This document shows, piece after piece, positions 15,975 to 24,097 of a stretch of DNA of 64,000 nt. This stretch comes from a bacterium 1XD42-76. GTDB lineage: Bacteria > Bacillota > Clostridia > Lachnospirales > Lachnospiraceae. Every line of letters begins with the position of its first letter. Positions within the stretch are counted from its first letter, which is position 1. The stretch spans positions 1-64,000 of the forward strand of contig QZDW01000015.1 in assembly GCA_009917545.1 (NCBI GenBank), in the 5' to 3' direction. The notes under the pieces are model-generated. The model ran no database searches. It was given only the letters and a program-made list of their open reading frames with translations, and was not told the DNA's origin. The translations under genes and the position numbers were made by a program.

Positions 15975-18257
15975 TCAGCCCGTCGTTCTCTCGATATCCA
16001 GGACTCCCTCGATCTGGTTGAGCTTTGCCATCAGGCTGTTCAGCTCTTCGACGCCGTGGATATCAAAATTCATGGTGATTGTTGCCTTTCCCTGCTTGTT
16101 CGTGCGCACATTCATGGCCTTGATATCAATCTGGCGCTCCGTAAAGATCTTGGAAATATCCACAAACATCCCAATCCTGTTATTTGCAAAAATAGAAATC
16201 TCTGCCGAGTAGGTGGCGGAGCTTCCGTCGTCCTCCGTCCCCTGCCACTCCGCATCAATAAGGCGGCTGCGTTCGATCTCCGGCAGATTCAGTATATTGA
16301 CGCAGTCGGTCCTGTGGATCGTAATCCCACGGCCTCTGGTGACAAAGCCCACGATCTCGTCGCCCGGAACCGGACTGCAGCACCGGGAAAAACGCACTGC
16401 CAGATCATGAATCCCGCGGACAACGATGCCGCTCTTTGACCTGGCCCGGATCGGCACTACGGCAGGCCTGCCGCCCTCGCCGATCGAATCAAGGATGGTG
16501 GCATCCGTCACTTCACGGCGGATCTTCTTGCGCTGCTCCTCCATCATCTTATTGATGACCTGGCCCTCCTTCAGGCCGCCGTGCCCGATGGAAGCAAGGA
16601 CGGAATCCCAGTCCTGGAACGCGTACCGCTTCATCACCTTTTCTGTGAATTCCGGCTTGTTGATCTCTGAGAAGTTGATTCCTTTGGTCTTACAGTAGCG
16701 GTCCAGCATCTCCCGGCCTTTGATGATATTGTCGCCCTTACGCTCCTGCTTAAACCAGGCATTGATCTTATTCTTAGCCTGACTGCTCCTGACAAGATTC
16801 AGCCAGTCACGGCTCGGTCCCTTGGAATTCTGGGACGTCAGAATCTCAAGCTGGTCTCCGTTCTGGATTACATAGTCGATATTGACAAGCTTTCCGTTAG
16901 CTCTGGCTCCCACCATCTTATTCCCTACTGCCGTGTGGATGGCATAGGCAAAGTCGATCGGTGTCGAACCGCTTGGGAGTTCCTTTACGTCTCCTGTGGG
17001 CGTAAAGCAGTACACACTGTCAGAGAACATGTCGAGATCGCCTTTTAACACGCTCATAAATTCCCGGTTGTCTGACACGTCCTGCTGCCATTCCAGAATC
17101 TGACGGAGCCAGCTCAGCTTTTCCGCCTCGCTCCCCGCTGCAGCCTGGCCGCTTCCGCTCTCCTTATATTTCCAGTGCGCCGCGATTCCGTATTCCGCCG
17201 TCCTGTGCATATCGTAGGTACGGATCTGGATCTCGAAGAGCTGGCCGCTGTTACCGATTAACGTCGTATGTAGAGAACGGTACATATTCGGCTTCGGCAT
17301 GGCAATATAATCCTTAAAACGACCGGGAATCGGCTTATACATCTCATGGATGACTCCGAGCGCCGCATAGCAGTCCTTGACCGTATCCACGAGTACGCGG
17401 ACGGCAAAAATATCATAGATCTGGTCTAATGTCTTATTCTGCTTCAGCATTTTGCGGTAAATGCTGAAAAGATGTTTTACACGGCCGTTGACCTCACAGC
17501 GGATCTCGCCGTTCTCCATGTGTTTCCGGATCTCTGCCGTAATTTCCCTGATAAATTTCTCACGCGCCCCACTCGTAAGCTCGATCTTGGATTCAAGATC
17601 CTTATATACCTCCGGCTCCAGATACTTAAGAGCCAGATCATCAAGCTCTGTCTTGATTTTGGAGATACCCAGACGGTCTGCCAGAGGCGCATAGATCTCG
17701 ATCGTTTCCCTGGCCTTTTCCTCCTGCTTCTCCGGCTTCATATATTGAAGGGTCCGCATATTGTGGAGACGGTCTGCCAGCTTAATGAGAATAACCCGGA
17801 TGTCCTTAGCCATTGCAAGGAACATTTTTCGCAGGTTTTCAGCCTGCATCTCCACCTTGTCAGCCGACCATGAAAGCTGTGTCAGCTTTGTCACCCCGTC
17901 AACTAAAAGCGCGACCTCTGCTCCAAAAAGCTTTGTGATCTCCTCCTCAGTCATGATCGTATCTTCCACGACATCATGCAGGATTCCGGCAATAATGGAT
18001 TCCTTGTCAAGCTCCAGCTCTGCCAGGATAATGGCAACGCAAAGCGGGTGGATGATATATGGCTCGCCCGATTTTCTCTTCTGGTCTTTATGCGCGTCAC
18101 GCGCAATCCGGTACGCCCGCTCAATCTTGCTCAAATCGTCTGAGGGATGATACCTCCTGATACAGGCTACCAGTTTCTCGTACAGAATTTCCGGGCTCGT
18201 AAAATCTGCAGGAGTTTCTAACTCCACTTCCAATTCTTTTCGCATGTTTTCTTCCAT
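15975..18257 (-). CDS. relA: Bifunctional (p)ppGpp synthetase/hydrolase
   Basis: An approximately 760-residue RelA/SpoT-family (Rel) enzyme, the main stringent-response regulator. The HD hydrolase domain has YIIHPLCVA and GILHDVVEDT near 50-85. The synthetase domain has the KLADRLHNMRTL transition, RFKDYIAMPKPNMYRSLHTT near 305-325 and the substrate-binding YRSLH. TGS (about 395-460, TPTGDVKELP) and C-terminal ACT (about 690-755) domains complete the ribosome-sensing half. Intact HD and synthetase motifs predict both activities. I chose ATG 18257 because GGTGGAG lies 6 nt before it; GTG 18269 and ATG 18263 overlap that site. It is the first gene of the cluster. Confidence 0.95.
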   Translation of the reverse strand: MEENMRKELEVELETPADFTSPEILYEKLVACIRRYHPSDDLSKIERAYRIARDAHKDQKRKSGEPYIIHPLCVAIILAELELDKESIIAGILHDVVEDTIMTEEEITKLFGAEVALLVDGVTKLTQLSWSADKVEMQAENLRKMFLAMAKDIRVILIKLADRLHNMRTLQYMKPEKQEEKARETIEIYAPLADRLGISKIKTELDDLALKYLEPEVYKDLESKIELTSGAREKFIREITAEIRKHMENGEIRCEVNGRVKHLFSIYRKMLKQNKTLDQIYDIFAVRVLVDTVKDCYAALGVIHEMYKPIPGRFKDYIAMPKPNMYRSLHTTLIGNSGQLFEIQIRTYDMHRTAEYGIAAHWKYKESGSGQAAAGSEAEKLSWLRQILEWQQDVSDNREFMSVLKGDLDMFSDSVYCFTPTGDVKELPSGSTPIDFAYAIHTAVGNKMVGARANGKLVNIDYVIQNGDQLEILTSQNSKGPSRDWLNLVRSSQAKNKINAWFKQERKGDNIIKGREMLDRYCKTKGINFSEINKPEFTEKVMKRYAFQDWDSVLASIGHGGLKEGQVINKMMEEQRKKIRREVTDATILDSIGEGGRPAVVPIRARSKSGIVVRGIHDLAVRFSRCCSPVPGDEIVGFVTRGRGITIHRTDCVNILNLPEIERSRLIDAEWQGTEDDGSSATYSAEISIFANNRIGMFVDISKIFTERQIDIKAMNVRTNKQGKATITMNFDIHGVEELNSLMAKLNQIEGVLDIERTTG

Positions 18258-18302
18258 AACCATCTCCACCTTCTCTGAAAAGGGCTTTTTGTAATAAAAA
18301 CC

Positions 18303-18331
18303 ATTATAATTTTTTTTGCCATAAATTGCAA
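18303..18331 (-). promoter_or_regulatory. Promoter of the relA operon
   Basis: On the minus strand TTGCAA (18326-18331), a 17-nt A-rich spacer and a perfect TATAAT (18303-18308), about 45 bp before the relA start. Confidence 0.7.
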
Positions 18332-18523
18332 TCCTTTTATCCCGTTACGGCTGTGACTGCTTACAGTTTGTAAGAAACGTGAACGGGAAGACGGCATGTG
18401 CCTGCCTGCTTTTGTGCAAAATGACATATAAAAAAGCGGCCGCTCCTCTGTTTTCAAGGATGCCCACTTTTTTGAGAGTCAAAACACATATGGCTAAAAT
18501 ACGAAATGGGCCTGATTTTCCTA

Positions 18524-18628
18524 AACCTTCATGCGCCCATGAGTGAGCGCACCACCATGAATGAAAGTAGCCAGGCGCATTTGGCATCCCTGAACTTAAA
18601 TCGCCTGCGGCGATGCACTTTTATAGTA
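18524..18628 (-). repeat. Interspersed ~105-bp hairpin repeat, copy 4 (ATCGCC type)
   Basis: Minus-strand unit with hairpin I ATCGCCGCAGGCGAT (plus-strand 18600-18614), TTCAGGGATGCCAAATGCGCC, TTTCATTCATGGTGGTGCGC and the terminal GGGCGCATGAAGGTT. It is tandem with copy 5 in the divergent relA/ggt spacer. Confidence 0.85.
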
Positions 18629-18736
18629 AACCTTCATGCGCCCACAGGTGAGCACGCCACCATGAATGAAAGTTGTCTAGCGCATTGGGCATACCTGAAT
18701 CTATGCCGCCTGACGGCGGCGAGACTTTCATAGTAA
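18629..18736 (-). repeat. Interspersed ~105-bp hairpin repeat, copy 5 (GCCGCC type)
   Basis: Minus-strand unit beginning TTACTATGAAAGTC, with hairpin I GCCGCC, loop GTCA, GGCGGC (plus-strand 18705-18720), then ATAGATTCAGGTATGCCC and the usual CATGGTGGCGTGCTCACC end. In its own orientation it precedes copy 4. Its outer end lies 8 bp from the -35 box of the downstream plus-strand gene. Confidence 0.85.
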
Positions 18737-18743
18737 AAAAGAT

Positions 18744-18772
18744 TTGAATCCAGGCAGGCAAGACGGTATAAT
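18744..18772 (+). promoter_or_regulatory. Promoter of the gamma-glutamyltransferase gene
   Basis: TTGAAT (18744-18749), a 17-nt spacer, TATAAT (18767-18772), 30 bp upstream of the start codon. It is immediately next to the tandem repeat. Confidence 0.7.
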
Positions 18773-18801
18773 AAGTTTATCAACAAAAGAAAGGAAATGC
18801 C

Positions 18802-20418
18802 ATGAATTTCGAATTTGACGCACTGCAATATCGCTATCCGTCTCAAAGGCGCCTGGTCTATGGCCGAAGGGGCATGGTCTGCTCCTCTCAGCCCCTGGCC
18901 TCGCAGGCTGGTCTGGAAATCTTAAAAAAGGGCGGGAATGCTTTTGATGCTGCACTGGCAGCTGCGGCCTGCCTTCCTGTCGTGGAGCCGATGTCCTGCA
19001 ATATCGGCGGAGACGGCTTCGCTCTCATCTGGCACGAAGGGAAGCTCTACGGCCTAAATGCCAGCGGTCCGGCCCCGGCACTCTTAAGCGTGGACCACCT
19101 GAAAGCTGCCGGCTATACCGAAATGCCGCGCTACGGCTGGGGCGCTGTGACCGTCCCCGGCGTTACCTCCGGATGGGCTGAGATCAACAAGCGCTTCGGA
19201 GCACTCCCCCTGAAGGACATCCTGGCCCCGGCCATCGCCTATGCAGAGGACGGTTTTGCCGTATCCCCTGTCGTCTCCGCCCTATGGCAGAAAAATATGG
19301 CAATCCTCAAGGGAGCGCTGACACCGGAACAGTTTGAACTCTTTGCGGCTGACTTTTCCATCGAAGGGCGGCATCCCAATCCCGGAGAATGCTTCCGCTA
19401 TCAGGGGATGGCCGACACTCTGCATGAATTGGCAGATACCGGCTGTGAGTCCTTCTACCGCGGCGCACTGGCAGAGCGAATTGACGCTTATTCAAGGAAA
19501 ACAGGCGGTTACATAAGGAAAGACGATCTGGCCGCCTACCGCGCCGAGTGGGTGGAACCGGTCACGACCAATTACCGGGGTTATGATGTCTGGGAGATCC
19601 CGCCCAATGGCCACGGAATCGTTGTTCTTATGGCCTTAAATATCCTGGAACAGATGGAGTTTACGCCAGATCACGACAACGCGGAGACCATTCACCGCCA
19701 GATGGAGGCCATGAAGCTTGCGTTCTCTGACGGCAAACGTTATGTTACGGATCCGGCTCATATGAAGGCCACGATTGACCAGCTTCTGTCCAGAGATTAC
19801 GCTGCCAAACGCCGCAGTCTCATCGGCAACACAGCACTTGATCCCAAACCTGGCAATCCCTTCTGCGGCGACACGGTATATCTGAATGCCGCAGACGGCG
19901 AGGGCAACATGATTAGTTACATCCAGTCCAACTACTGCCCGTTTGGCTCCGGAATCCCACTTCCCGGCACAGGCATCCTGTTCCATAACCGCGGCAACAA
20001 CTTTACGATGGACGAGACGATGGAAAATTGTGTCGCCCCCGGCAAAAAACCGTACCACACGATTATTCCCGGATTCCTCACAAAGGACGGAAAAGCCGTG
20101 GGCCCGTTCGGCGTCATGGGCGGTTTCATGCAGCCGCAGGGGCATGTCCAGGTGCTGATGAATCTGATCGACTTCCATATGAATCCGCAGGAAGCCCTTG
20201 ATGCTCCGAGATGGATGTGGACAGGCGGCAGAACGATCGACCTTGAGCATGGATACCGCGCAGAAACGGCTTACCGTCTTGCCCGCATGGGCCACGCGAT
20301 CCGCATCCCCACAGACAGTATGAGTTTCGGCCGCGGACAGATCATCTTCAGGGACGAGAACGGCACGCTCTGCGGAGCGACTGAGCCGAGGACAGACGGA
20401 ACTGTGGCAGTCTGGTAG
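18802..20418 (+). CDS. Gamma-glutamyltransferase family protein
   Basis: A 538-residue Ntn-hydrolase of the GGT family, which is made as a proenzyme and cleaves itself before a catalytic threonine. Large-subunit motifs are GGNAFDAALAAA and MSCNIGGDGFA. The predicted self-cleavage threonine is T358 in CGDTVYLN, followed by the small-subunit GSGIPLPGTG and GGFMQPQGH segments. The usual TTH(L/Y)S at the site is replaced by TVYLN: the nucleophile is kept but its neighbours differ. There is no signal peptide, so it should be cytoplasmic, unlike classical secreted GGT. Its substrate may therefore be another gamma-glutamyl or oxamate-like amide. AAAGGAAA precedes the ATG. Confidence 0.88.
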   Translation: MNFEFDALQYRYPSQRRLVYGRRGMVCSSQPLASQAGLEILKKGGNAFDAALAAAACLPVVEPMSCNIGGDGFALIWHEGKLYGLNASGPAPALLSVDHLKAAGYTEMPRYGWGAVTVPGVTSGWAEINKRFGALPLKDILAPAIAYAEDGFAVSPVVSALWQKNMAILKGALTPEQFELFAADFSIEGRHPNPGECFRYQGMADTLHELADTGCESFYRGALAERIDAYSRKTGGYIRKDDLAAYRAEWVEPVTTNYRGYDVWEIPPNGHGIVVLMALNILEQMEFTPDHDNAETIHRQMEAMKLAFSDGKRYVTDPAHMKATIDQLLSRDYAAKRRSLIGNTALDPKPGNPFCGDTVYLNAADGEGNMISYIQSNYCPFGSGIPLPGTGILFHNRGNNFTMDETMENCVAPGKKPYHTIIPGFLTKDGKAVGPFGVMGGFMQPQGHVQVLMNLIDFHMNPQEALDAPRWMWTGGRTIDLEHGYRAETAYRLARMGHAIRIPTDSMSFGRGQIIFRDENGTLCGATEPRTDGTVAVW

Positions 20419-20428
20419 ACACGAAAAA

Positions 20429-20480
20429 GTCCCACAGGAATCAGGGCATTTCACTCTGATTTCCTTGTGGGATTTTTATT
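20429..20480 (+). terminator. Terminator after the GGT-family gene
   Basis: CCCACAGGAATCAG pairs with CTGATTTCCTTGTGGG (one small bulge), followed by ATTTTTATTCTTTT. It lies 12 bp after the stop codon. The remaining DNA to 20649 holds no other feature I can support. Confidence 0.88.
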
Positions 20481-20649
20481 CTTTTCCCATGTTCTGTATG
20501 GTACGCCATTTTCTATACCACAGGAAATGAAACAGAACTTTTATCTGCTGCGGTCCAGTCCTTCATATTTCTTCTCCTGACAGCATATATTCTTTAATAA
20601 AAGTCTGCCGCCGGCAGGCAATGATACTGGTTCAAGGAGTGTGACTGAT

Positions 20650-21006
20650 ATGAAAAAACATTCTTTCTTACGCAGAATGCCGGAAAATGCCATTTTCTGG
20701 CTTATGCTGCTCTTTCTGGCCTTCGGCTCCGCAGCCTCTCTTTACGGCAGGCTCACCGGACGTATGCAGTCCGCCGATTCCGGCCGTGTCCTCTCTCCCG
20801 TCTATTCCATTCAAAACGGGACTACCGAAGAGAAACCTTCTGCTGCTCCCGAATCTGTTCCGGATTCGGCTCCTGTTTCCACAAATCATGTGCTGGCATC
20901 CCCTGCTCTTTTTGAGTCCGCCGGAATCAGCCTTCCTGACCTCGTATCTCCGGCGCTGCCTGCCCCCTGCGAGCTGAGGCCCCTGAATACCACACCGGGG
21001 CGTTAG
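20650..21006 (+). CDS. Small single-pass membrane protein, unknown
   Basis: A 118-residue protein that I do not recognise. It has a basic N terminus (MKKHSFLRRM), one membrane helix at about 14-34 (AIFWLMLLFLAFGSAASLY), then a Ser/Pro/Ala-rich outer region likely to be disordered (EEKPSAAPESVPDSAPVS) and a short hydrophobic-polar tail. The ATG at 20650 has AAGGAG 10 nt upstream; an in-frame GTG at 20641 is too close to that site. Its end overlaps the convergent MFS gene by 4 nt. Codon use resembles the neighbours. The function is unknown, and it could be a surface or cell-division accessory protein. Confidence 0.55.
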   Translation: MKKHSFLRRMPENAIFWLMLLFLAFGSAASLYGRLTGRMQSADSGRVLSPVYSIQNGTTEEKPSAAPESVPDSAPVSTNHVLASPALFESAGISLPDLVSPALPAPCELRPLNTTPGR

Positions 21007-22199
21007 CGCTTTCCCAGCACGCGGAAATCCTTCACAGTCATAAGAATGAATATCACTGCATAGATGATGATTCCCACCAGAAAGGTTTTCTCGATCTCCG
21101 TCTCAAAAAGGGGGATCATCGCCCCTACCTTCCTGGCAAAAATCATATAATAGCTTGAGAGGAAGGATCCTCCTGACACACCGCAGGGGATCAGTGTCAT
21201 CGACAGAGCCCGGTTCGACTCATCCGATGCATCCATTGACCATTTGGAATAGATCAGGGTAATTAATGCCGCACCGCCTCCACACAGCGCGCTCCCCATA
21301 ATCACCATACTGATGTTGACCCCTGCCAGAGTCAGTACATATCCTGCAATCACAGTCAGACAGCTTAATGACATAATCCATCTGCTGTATTTCGCATAGG
21401 CTGCGGCAAAGATTAGGGACGCGACTGCGCCTCCCGCCGAATAGGCCGAGCTGACCCAGCTTGACTGAGTGGCCGAACCCAGTCCGCGCTCTGCGACAAA
21501 GATCGAGATACTCGACAGGAACGGGAACAGGCAGAGCATGCTCGTAAGTATCATCAGAAAATAGAAAATGACACTCGGCGGAACCAGCGCACTGCCGCTC
21601 TTTTTCACCCGAACACGCTCCGGGCTCCCTTTCTCAGCACCTTCCGGCTCCTCATACAAAAATACTGCAATAAAAATGAGAACTGCTGCCAGGCTGTGAA
21701 GCAGGAAGCTGTACTTCCAGCTGATGTCCCCCAGCATTCCGCTGATTAACTGTGTAACGATTGACAGGAAGGAAACGAGAAAAGAACCATTTCCCATCCA
21801 GACTGCCGCCTGCACCTCACCGTAGGTCCTGGCTGTGATCGCATTTCTCATACTGAACATGGCAAAACCGCAGCCGAAGATCACTCTCGCAATAATAATA
21901 TAACTGAAGCGGGCATTCCAGAATGCAGGAAGCACACCGCCCACGAATGCCAGCGAAGTGCCTATAATCAGAGCCGTCTTGTAACGTAAAACCTTCCCCA
22001 GCATGGGAGCCAGAAACATTGCCCCCACAAACGCGGCAAGCGACGGAATCGTTGTAATCATCCTCACCGTTGTCAGTGGCACGTCCGGATAATCTGCGGC
22101 CAGTGTGTGGACAATCGGGCTGGCAATCAGACACAGCCCCTGCACCCCAAAAATGGCAAAACAGATCAGCCACTTTATGATTATATTTTGATTTTTCAT
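21003..22199 (-). CDS. MFS transporter
   Basis: A 398-residue major facilitator with about 12 hydrophobic segments and a central charged loop (EEPEGAEKGSPERVRVKK, about 188-206) between the two six-helix halves. The N-terminal half carries the A-like loop after helix 2 (MLGKVLRYKTALIIG). The substrate cannot be told from sequence; drug or metabolite efflux is as likely as uptake. The ATG follows GGGGGAGGTATCTACAG. It is 147 bp downstream of the deacetylase, past a hairpin, with an 11-C tract in its upstream region. Confidence 0.85.
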   Translation of the reverse strand: MKNQNIIIKWLICFAIFGVQGLCLIASPIVHTLAADYPDVPLTTVRMITTIPSLAAFVGAMFLAPMLGKVLRYKTALIIGTSLAFVGGVLPAFWNARFSYIIIARVIFGCGFAMFSMRNAITARTYGEVQAAVWMGNGSFLVSFLSIVTQLISGMLGDISWKYSFLLHSLAAVLIFIAVFLYEEPEGAEKGSPERVRVKKSGSALVPPSVIFYFLMILTSMLCLFPFLSSISIFVAERGLGSATQSSWVSSAYSAGGAVASLIFAAAYAKYSRWIMSLSCLTVIAGYVLTLAGVNISMVIMGSALCGGGAALITLIYSKWSMDASDESNRALSMTLIPCGVSGGSFLSSYYMIFARKVGAMIPLFETEIEKTFLVGIIIYAVIFILMTVKDFRVLGKR

Positions 22200-22294
22200 C
22201 TGTAGATACCTCCCCCTCTTACGGCCATTCGAGTCCCCGCCTTCATAAAAGCTGACAAAGCCGGCACCCCCCCCCCCTTCCTGCAGCAGACGAC

Positions 22295-22330
22295 AAGCCG
22301 GTCACAAATCTTTCATCCATGACCGGCTTT
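22295..22330 (-). terminator. Hairpin between deacetylase and MFS genes
   Basis: AAGCCGGTCA pairs perfectly with TGACCGGCTT across a 16-nt loop, 17 bp after the deacetylase stop. The T-run on the minus strand is poor, so termination may be partial. On the plus strand it is followed by a pyrimidine-rich run. Confidence 0.5.
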
Positions 22331-22346
22331 CCCTCTGTTTTTGTTT

Positions 22347-23513
22347 CTAAGGCCGGAACTGACTGTAAATGTGTCCCGGCGCCATCCCTCCCCGAAATGC
22401 CGCCAGTTCGCTGACGGTCACAAGCTGATATCCCCGGTTGGTAAGCTCCGGTATCAGCACCTCCGCTGCTGCCGCACTGGCATCATAGAGGTCATGCATC
22501 AGAATGATATCTCCGTCCTTTACATTCCCCAATACCACATTTATCGTATTCTGCGCATTCTGTGTTTTCCAGTCCCTTGTGTCAAGCGACCACATCACAG
22601 CCGGAACGCCTTTTGCCGCAAGCACGGCTTGTTTTTCCTGATTGATGTAGCCTCCCGGCGGCCGCATCACTGCCGTCGGAACCCCCGCCGCCGCCATGAT
22701 TGCCGCGTCTACCTGATTCAGGCTGGTAATAATGGCATCCTGAGACATTCCTGTCAGATAGGTATGCGCCCATGTATGACTTGCAGGTTCACATCCAAGC
22801 TCTGCCATGCGCTTTACCGTCGGCGCATAGGTACCGATCCGGTTCCCCACCATGAAAAAAGTGGATGCCCCGCCGTTTCGCTCCAGTGCATCGAGAATAC
22901 GCGGCGTATAGATCGAGGGGCCGTCGTCAAAGGTAAGCGCGACCATCGGCCTCGTGGGATCAATCACTCTCCCGGAAGCCTGGGGCTCTTCGGGTACTCC
23001 TGCTCCCTTTTCACGAATTGCCGCGCGCACTCCGTCCACACGCAGGCCCTGTCCTTCCGCCCCGGCTGCTTCGCCGTTCATCACAAGCTCTGTCCATGCA
23101 CCATTCTGGAACACGGAATAGTATATATCATAATGCTCCGCCAGCTCGCCTGTAAGCATCATTTTCACTGCTTCGAGCGGCATATCCGTATCGGTTGCAC
23201 CGGCCTCAGCGAAATTCTCTGCCCAGCCCAGCCAGCCGCTGCCGCTTAAGTTGACCTGATAGGTAACGGTCCCTGTCATGCCCTCCGGCTGATTGTTAAG
23301 CGTCACTTTGAGCGCTGTCACATAGCTTCCCGCTGCTGCCCGGCCATATGTATTATCCCGGCATTCCCGGCCCCATCCGTTTCCGAACTGAAACAGCTGA
23401 TATACTGCTTCCATCCCGTCACCTGCCCAGGCGGCAAAGGACATGCTCTCCACAAAAAGAATTGTAAGCACAACCAGTGCCGCCCTCCAAACTCTCGACT
23501 TTTCTTCCCCCAT
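22347..23513 (-). CDS. Secreted polysaccharide deacetylase with ChW-like region
   Basis: A 388-residue exported enzyme. The signal peptide or anchor is at about 10-30 (AALVVLTILFVESMSFAAWA). Residues about 35-165 resemble clostridial hydrophobic W repeats (LSGSGWLGWAENFAEAGATD), which act in surface attachment. The NodB deacetylase domain (about 185-375) has TFDDGPS with D196-D197, the zinc pair H246/H250 in SHTWAH, RPPGGY, the SLDTRDW segment and a final ILMHD. It should remove acetyl groups from cell-wall peptidoglycan or a surface glycan. GAGGAGGTCATAGAC precedes the ATG. It is 21 bp after the HD gene in an operon. Confidence 0.9.
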   Translation of the reverse strand: MGEEKSRVWRAALVVLTILFVESMSFAAWAGDGMEAVYQLFQFGNGWGRECRDNTYGRAAAGSYVTALKVTLNNQPEGMTGTVTYQVNLSGSGWLGWAENFAEAGATDTDMPLEAVKMMLTGELAEHYDIYYSVFQNGAWTELVMNGEAAGAEGQGLRVDGVRAAIREKGAGVPEEPQASGRVIDPTRPMVALTFDDGPSIYTPRILDALERNGGASTFFMVGNRIGTYAPTVKRMAELGCEPASHTWAHTYLTGMSQDAIITSLNQVDAAIMAAAGVPTAVMRPPGGYINQEKQAVLAAKGVPAVMWSLDTRDWKTQNAQNTINVVLGNVKDGDIILMHDLYDASAAAAEVLIPELTNRGYQLVTVSELAAFRGGMAPGHIYSQFRP

Positions 23514-23534
23514 GTCTATGACCTCCTCATTGGT

Positions 23535-24062
23535 CTAAAAAAGAAGCTGCATAAGCCCAAGATACTCCTGATATGCAGGTGTCTCCGAAAACTCGGAAAG
23601 CTGCCCGAGGATCTCCCGGTAATACCACTCATGCTTCCTCTTATCTGTCTCACGGAATTTCTTCCAGACTTCCTCTCCCTTCATCATACGGTCAGCGGCC
23701 GTACTGCGCAGATTACTGAGTTTATCCCCCAGGCAGATCATCTTTGCCTCCCGGGACGCATTCTCAAGATGACGTATCGTCTCCGCCTTTCTTTCCTGCC
23801 AGCTCTTGGACTTATCCTCACTCTCGAAACGCACCAGGCCGGCCACCCGGTTTCCAAACTGCTCCAGGAGTTCCTCATACGTAACCTGCGTGTCCTCAAT
23901 CACATCATGAAGCAGCGCGGCACAGATGACCGCTTCATCCCCTGTGAGACCGGAGACAATCGCAGCTGTCTCCAGGGGATGAATGATATACGGAATCTTC
24001 GTTCCTTTCCTCACCTTGCCTTCATGAGCCTGACTGGCAAATATCGCCGCCTTCTGTACCAT
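23535..24062 (-). CDS. Small HD-domain phosphohydrolase (Mesh1/SpoT-like)
   Basis: A 175-residue stand-alone HD hydrolase. It resembles the hydrolase half of SpoT: HEGKVRKGTKIPYIIHPLE near 14-33, then ALLHDVIEDT near 55-63 with the HD metal pair, and LGDKLSNLRS near 113. It has no synthetase, TGS or ACT domain, so (p)ppGpp or a related pyrophosphate such as NADPH is a possible substrate. ATG 24062 is preferred because AAGGAGG precedes it by 7 nt; the upstream ATG 24080 has none. It lies between mscS and the deacetylase, 35 and 21 bp away. Confidence 0.85.
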   Translation of the reverse strand: MVQKAAIFASQAHEGKVRKGTKIPYIIHPLETAAIVSGLTGDEAVICAALLHDVIEDTQVTYEELLEQFGNRVAGLVRFESEDKSKSWQERKAETIRHLENASREAKMICLGDKLSNLRSTAADRMMKGEEVWKKFRETDKRKHEWYYREILGQLSEFSETPAYQEYLGLMQLLF

Positions 24063-24097
24063 AACTGCCTCCTTCCCCATCCGCCGCGGATGTGTTG

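Noticed and set aside
15288-16439. Long plus-strand frame of about 380 codons across the MBL and relA genes
   Set aside because: It is antisense to two well-supported genes and has no domain or ribosome site of its own.
20595-20640. Possible partial sixth copy of the interspersed repeat (AAAGTCTGCCGCCGGCAGGC)
   Set aside because: Only about 25 bases resemble the start and first hairpin of the family, and the rest of the unit is missing. It could be a relic, but the match is too short to call.
22341-23249. Long plus-strand frame of about 300 codons
   Set aside because: It is the antisense of the polysaccharide deacetylase; its Cys/His/Arg-rich composition is typical of a shadow frame.
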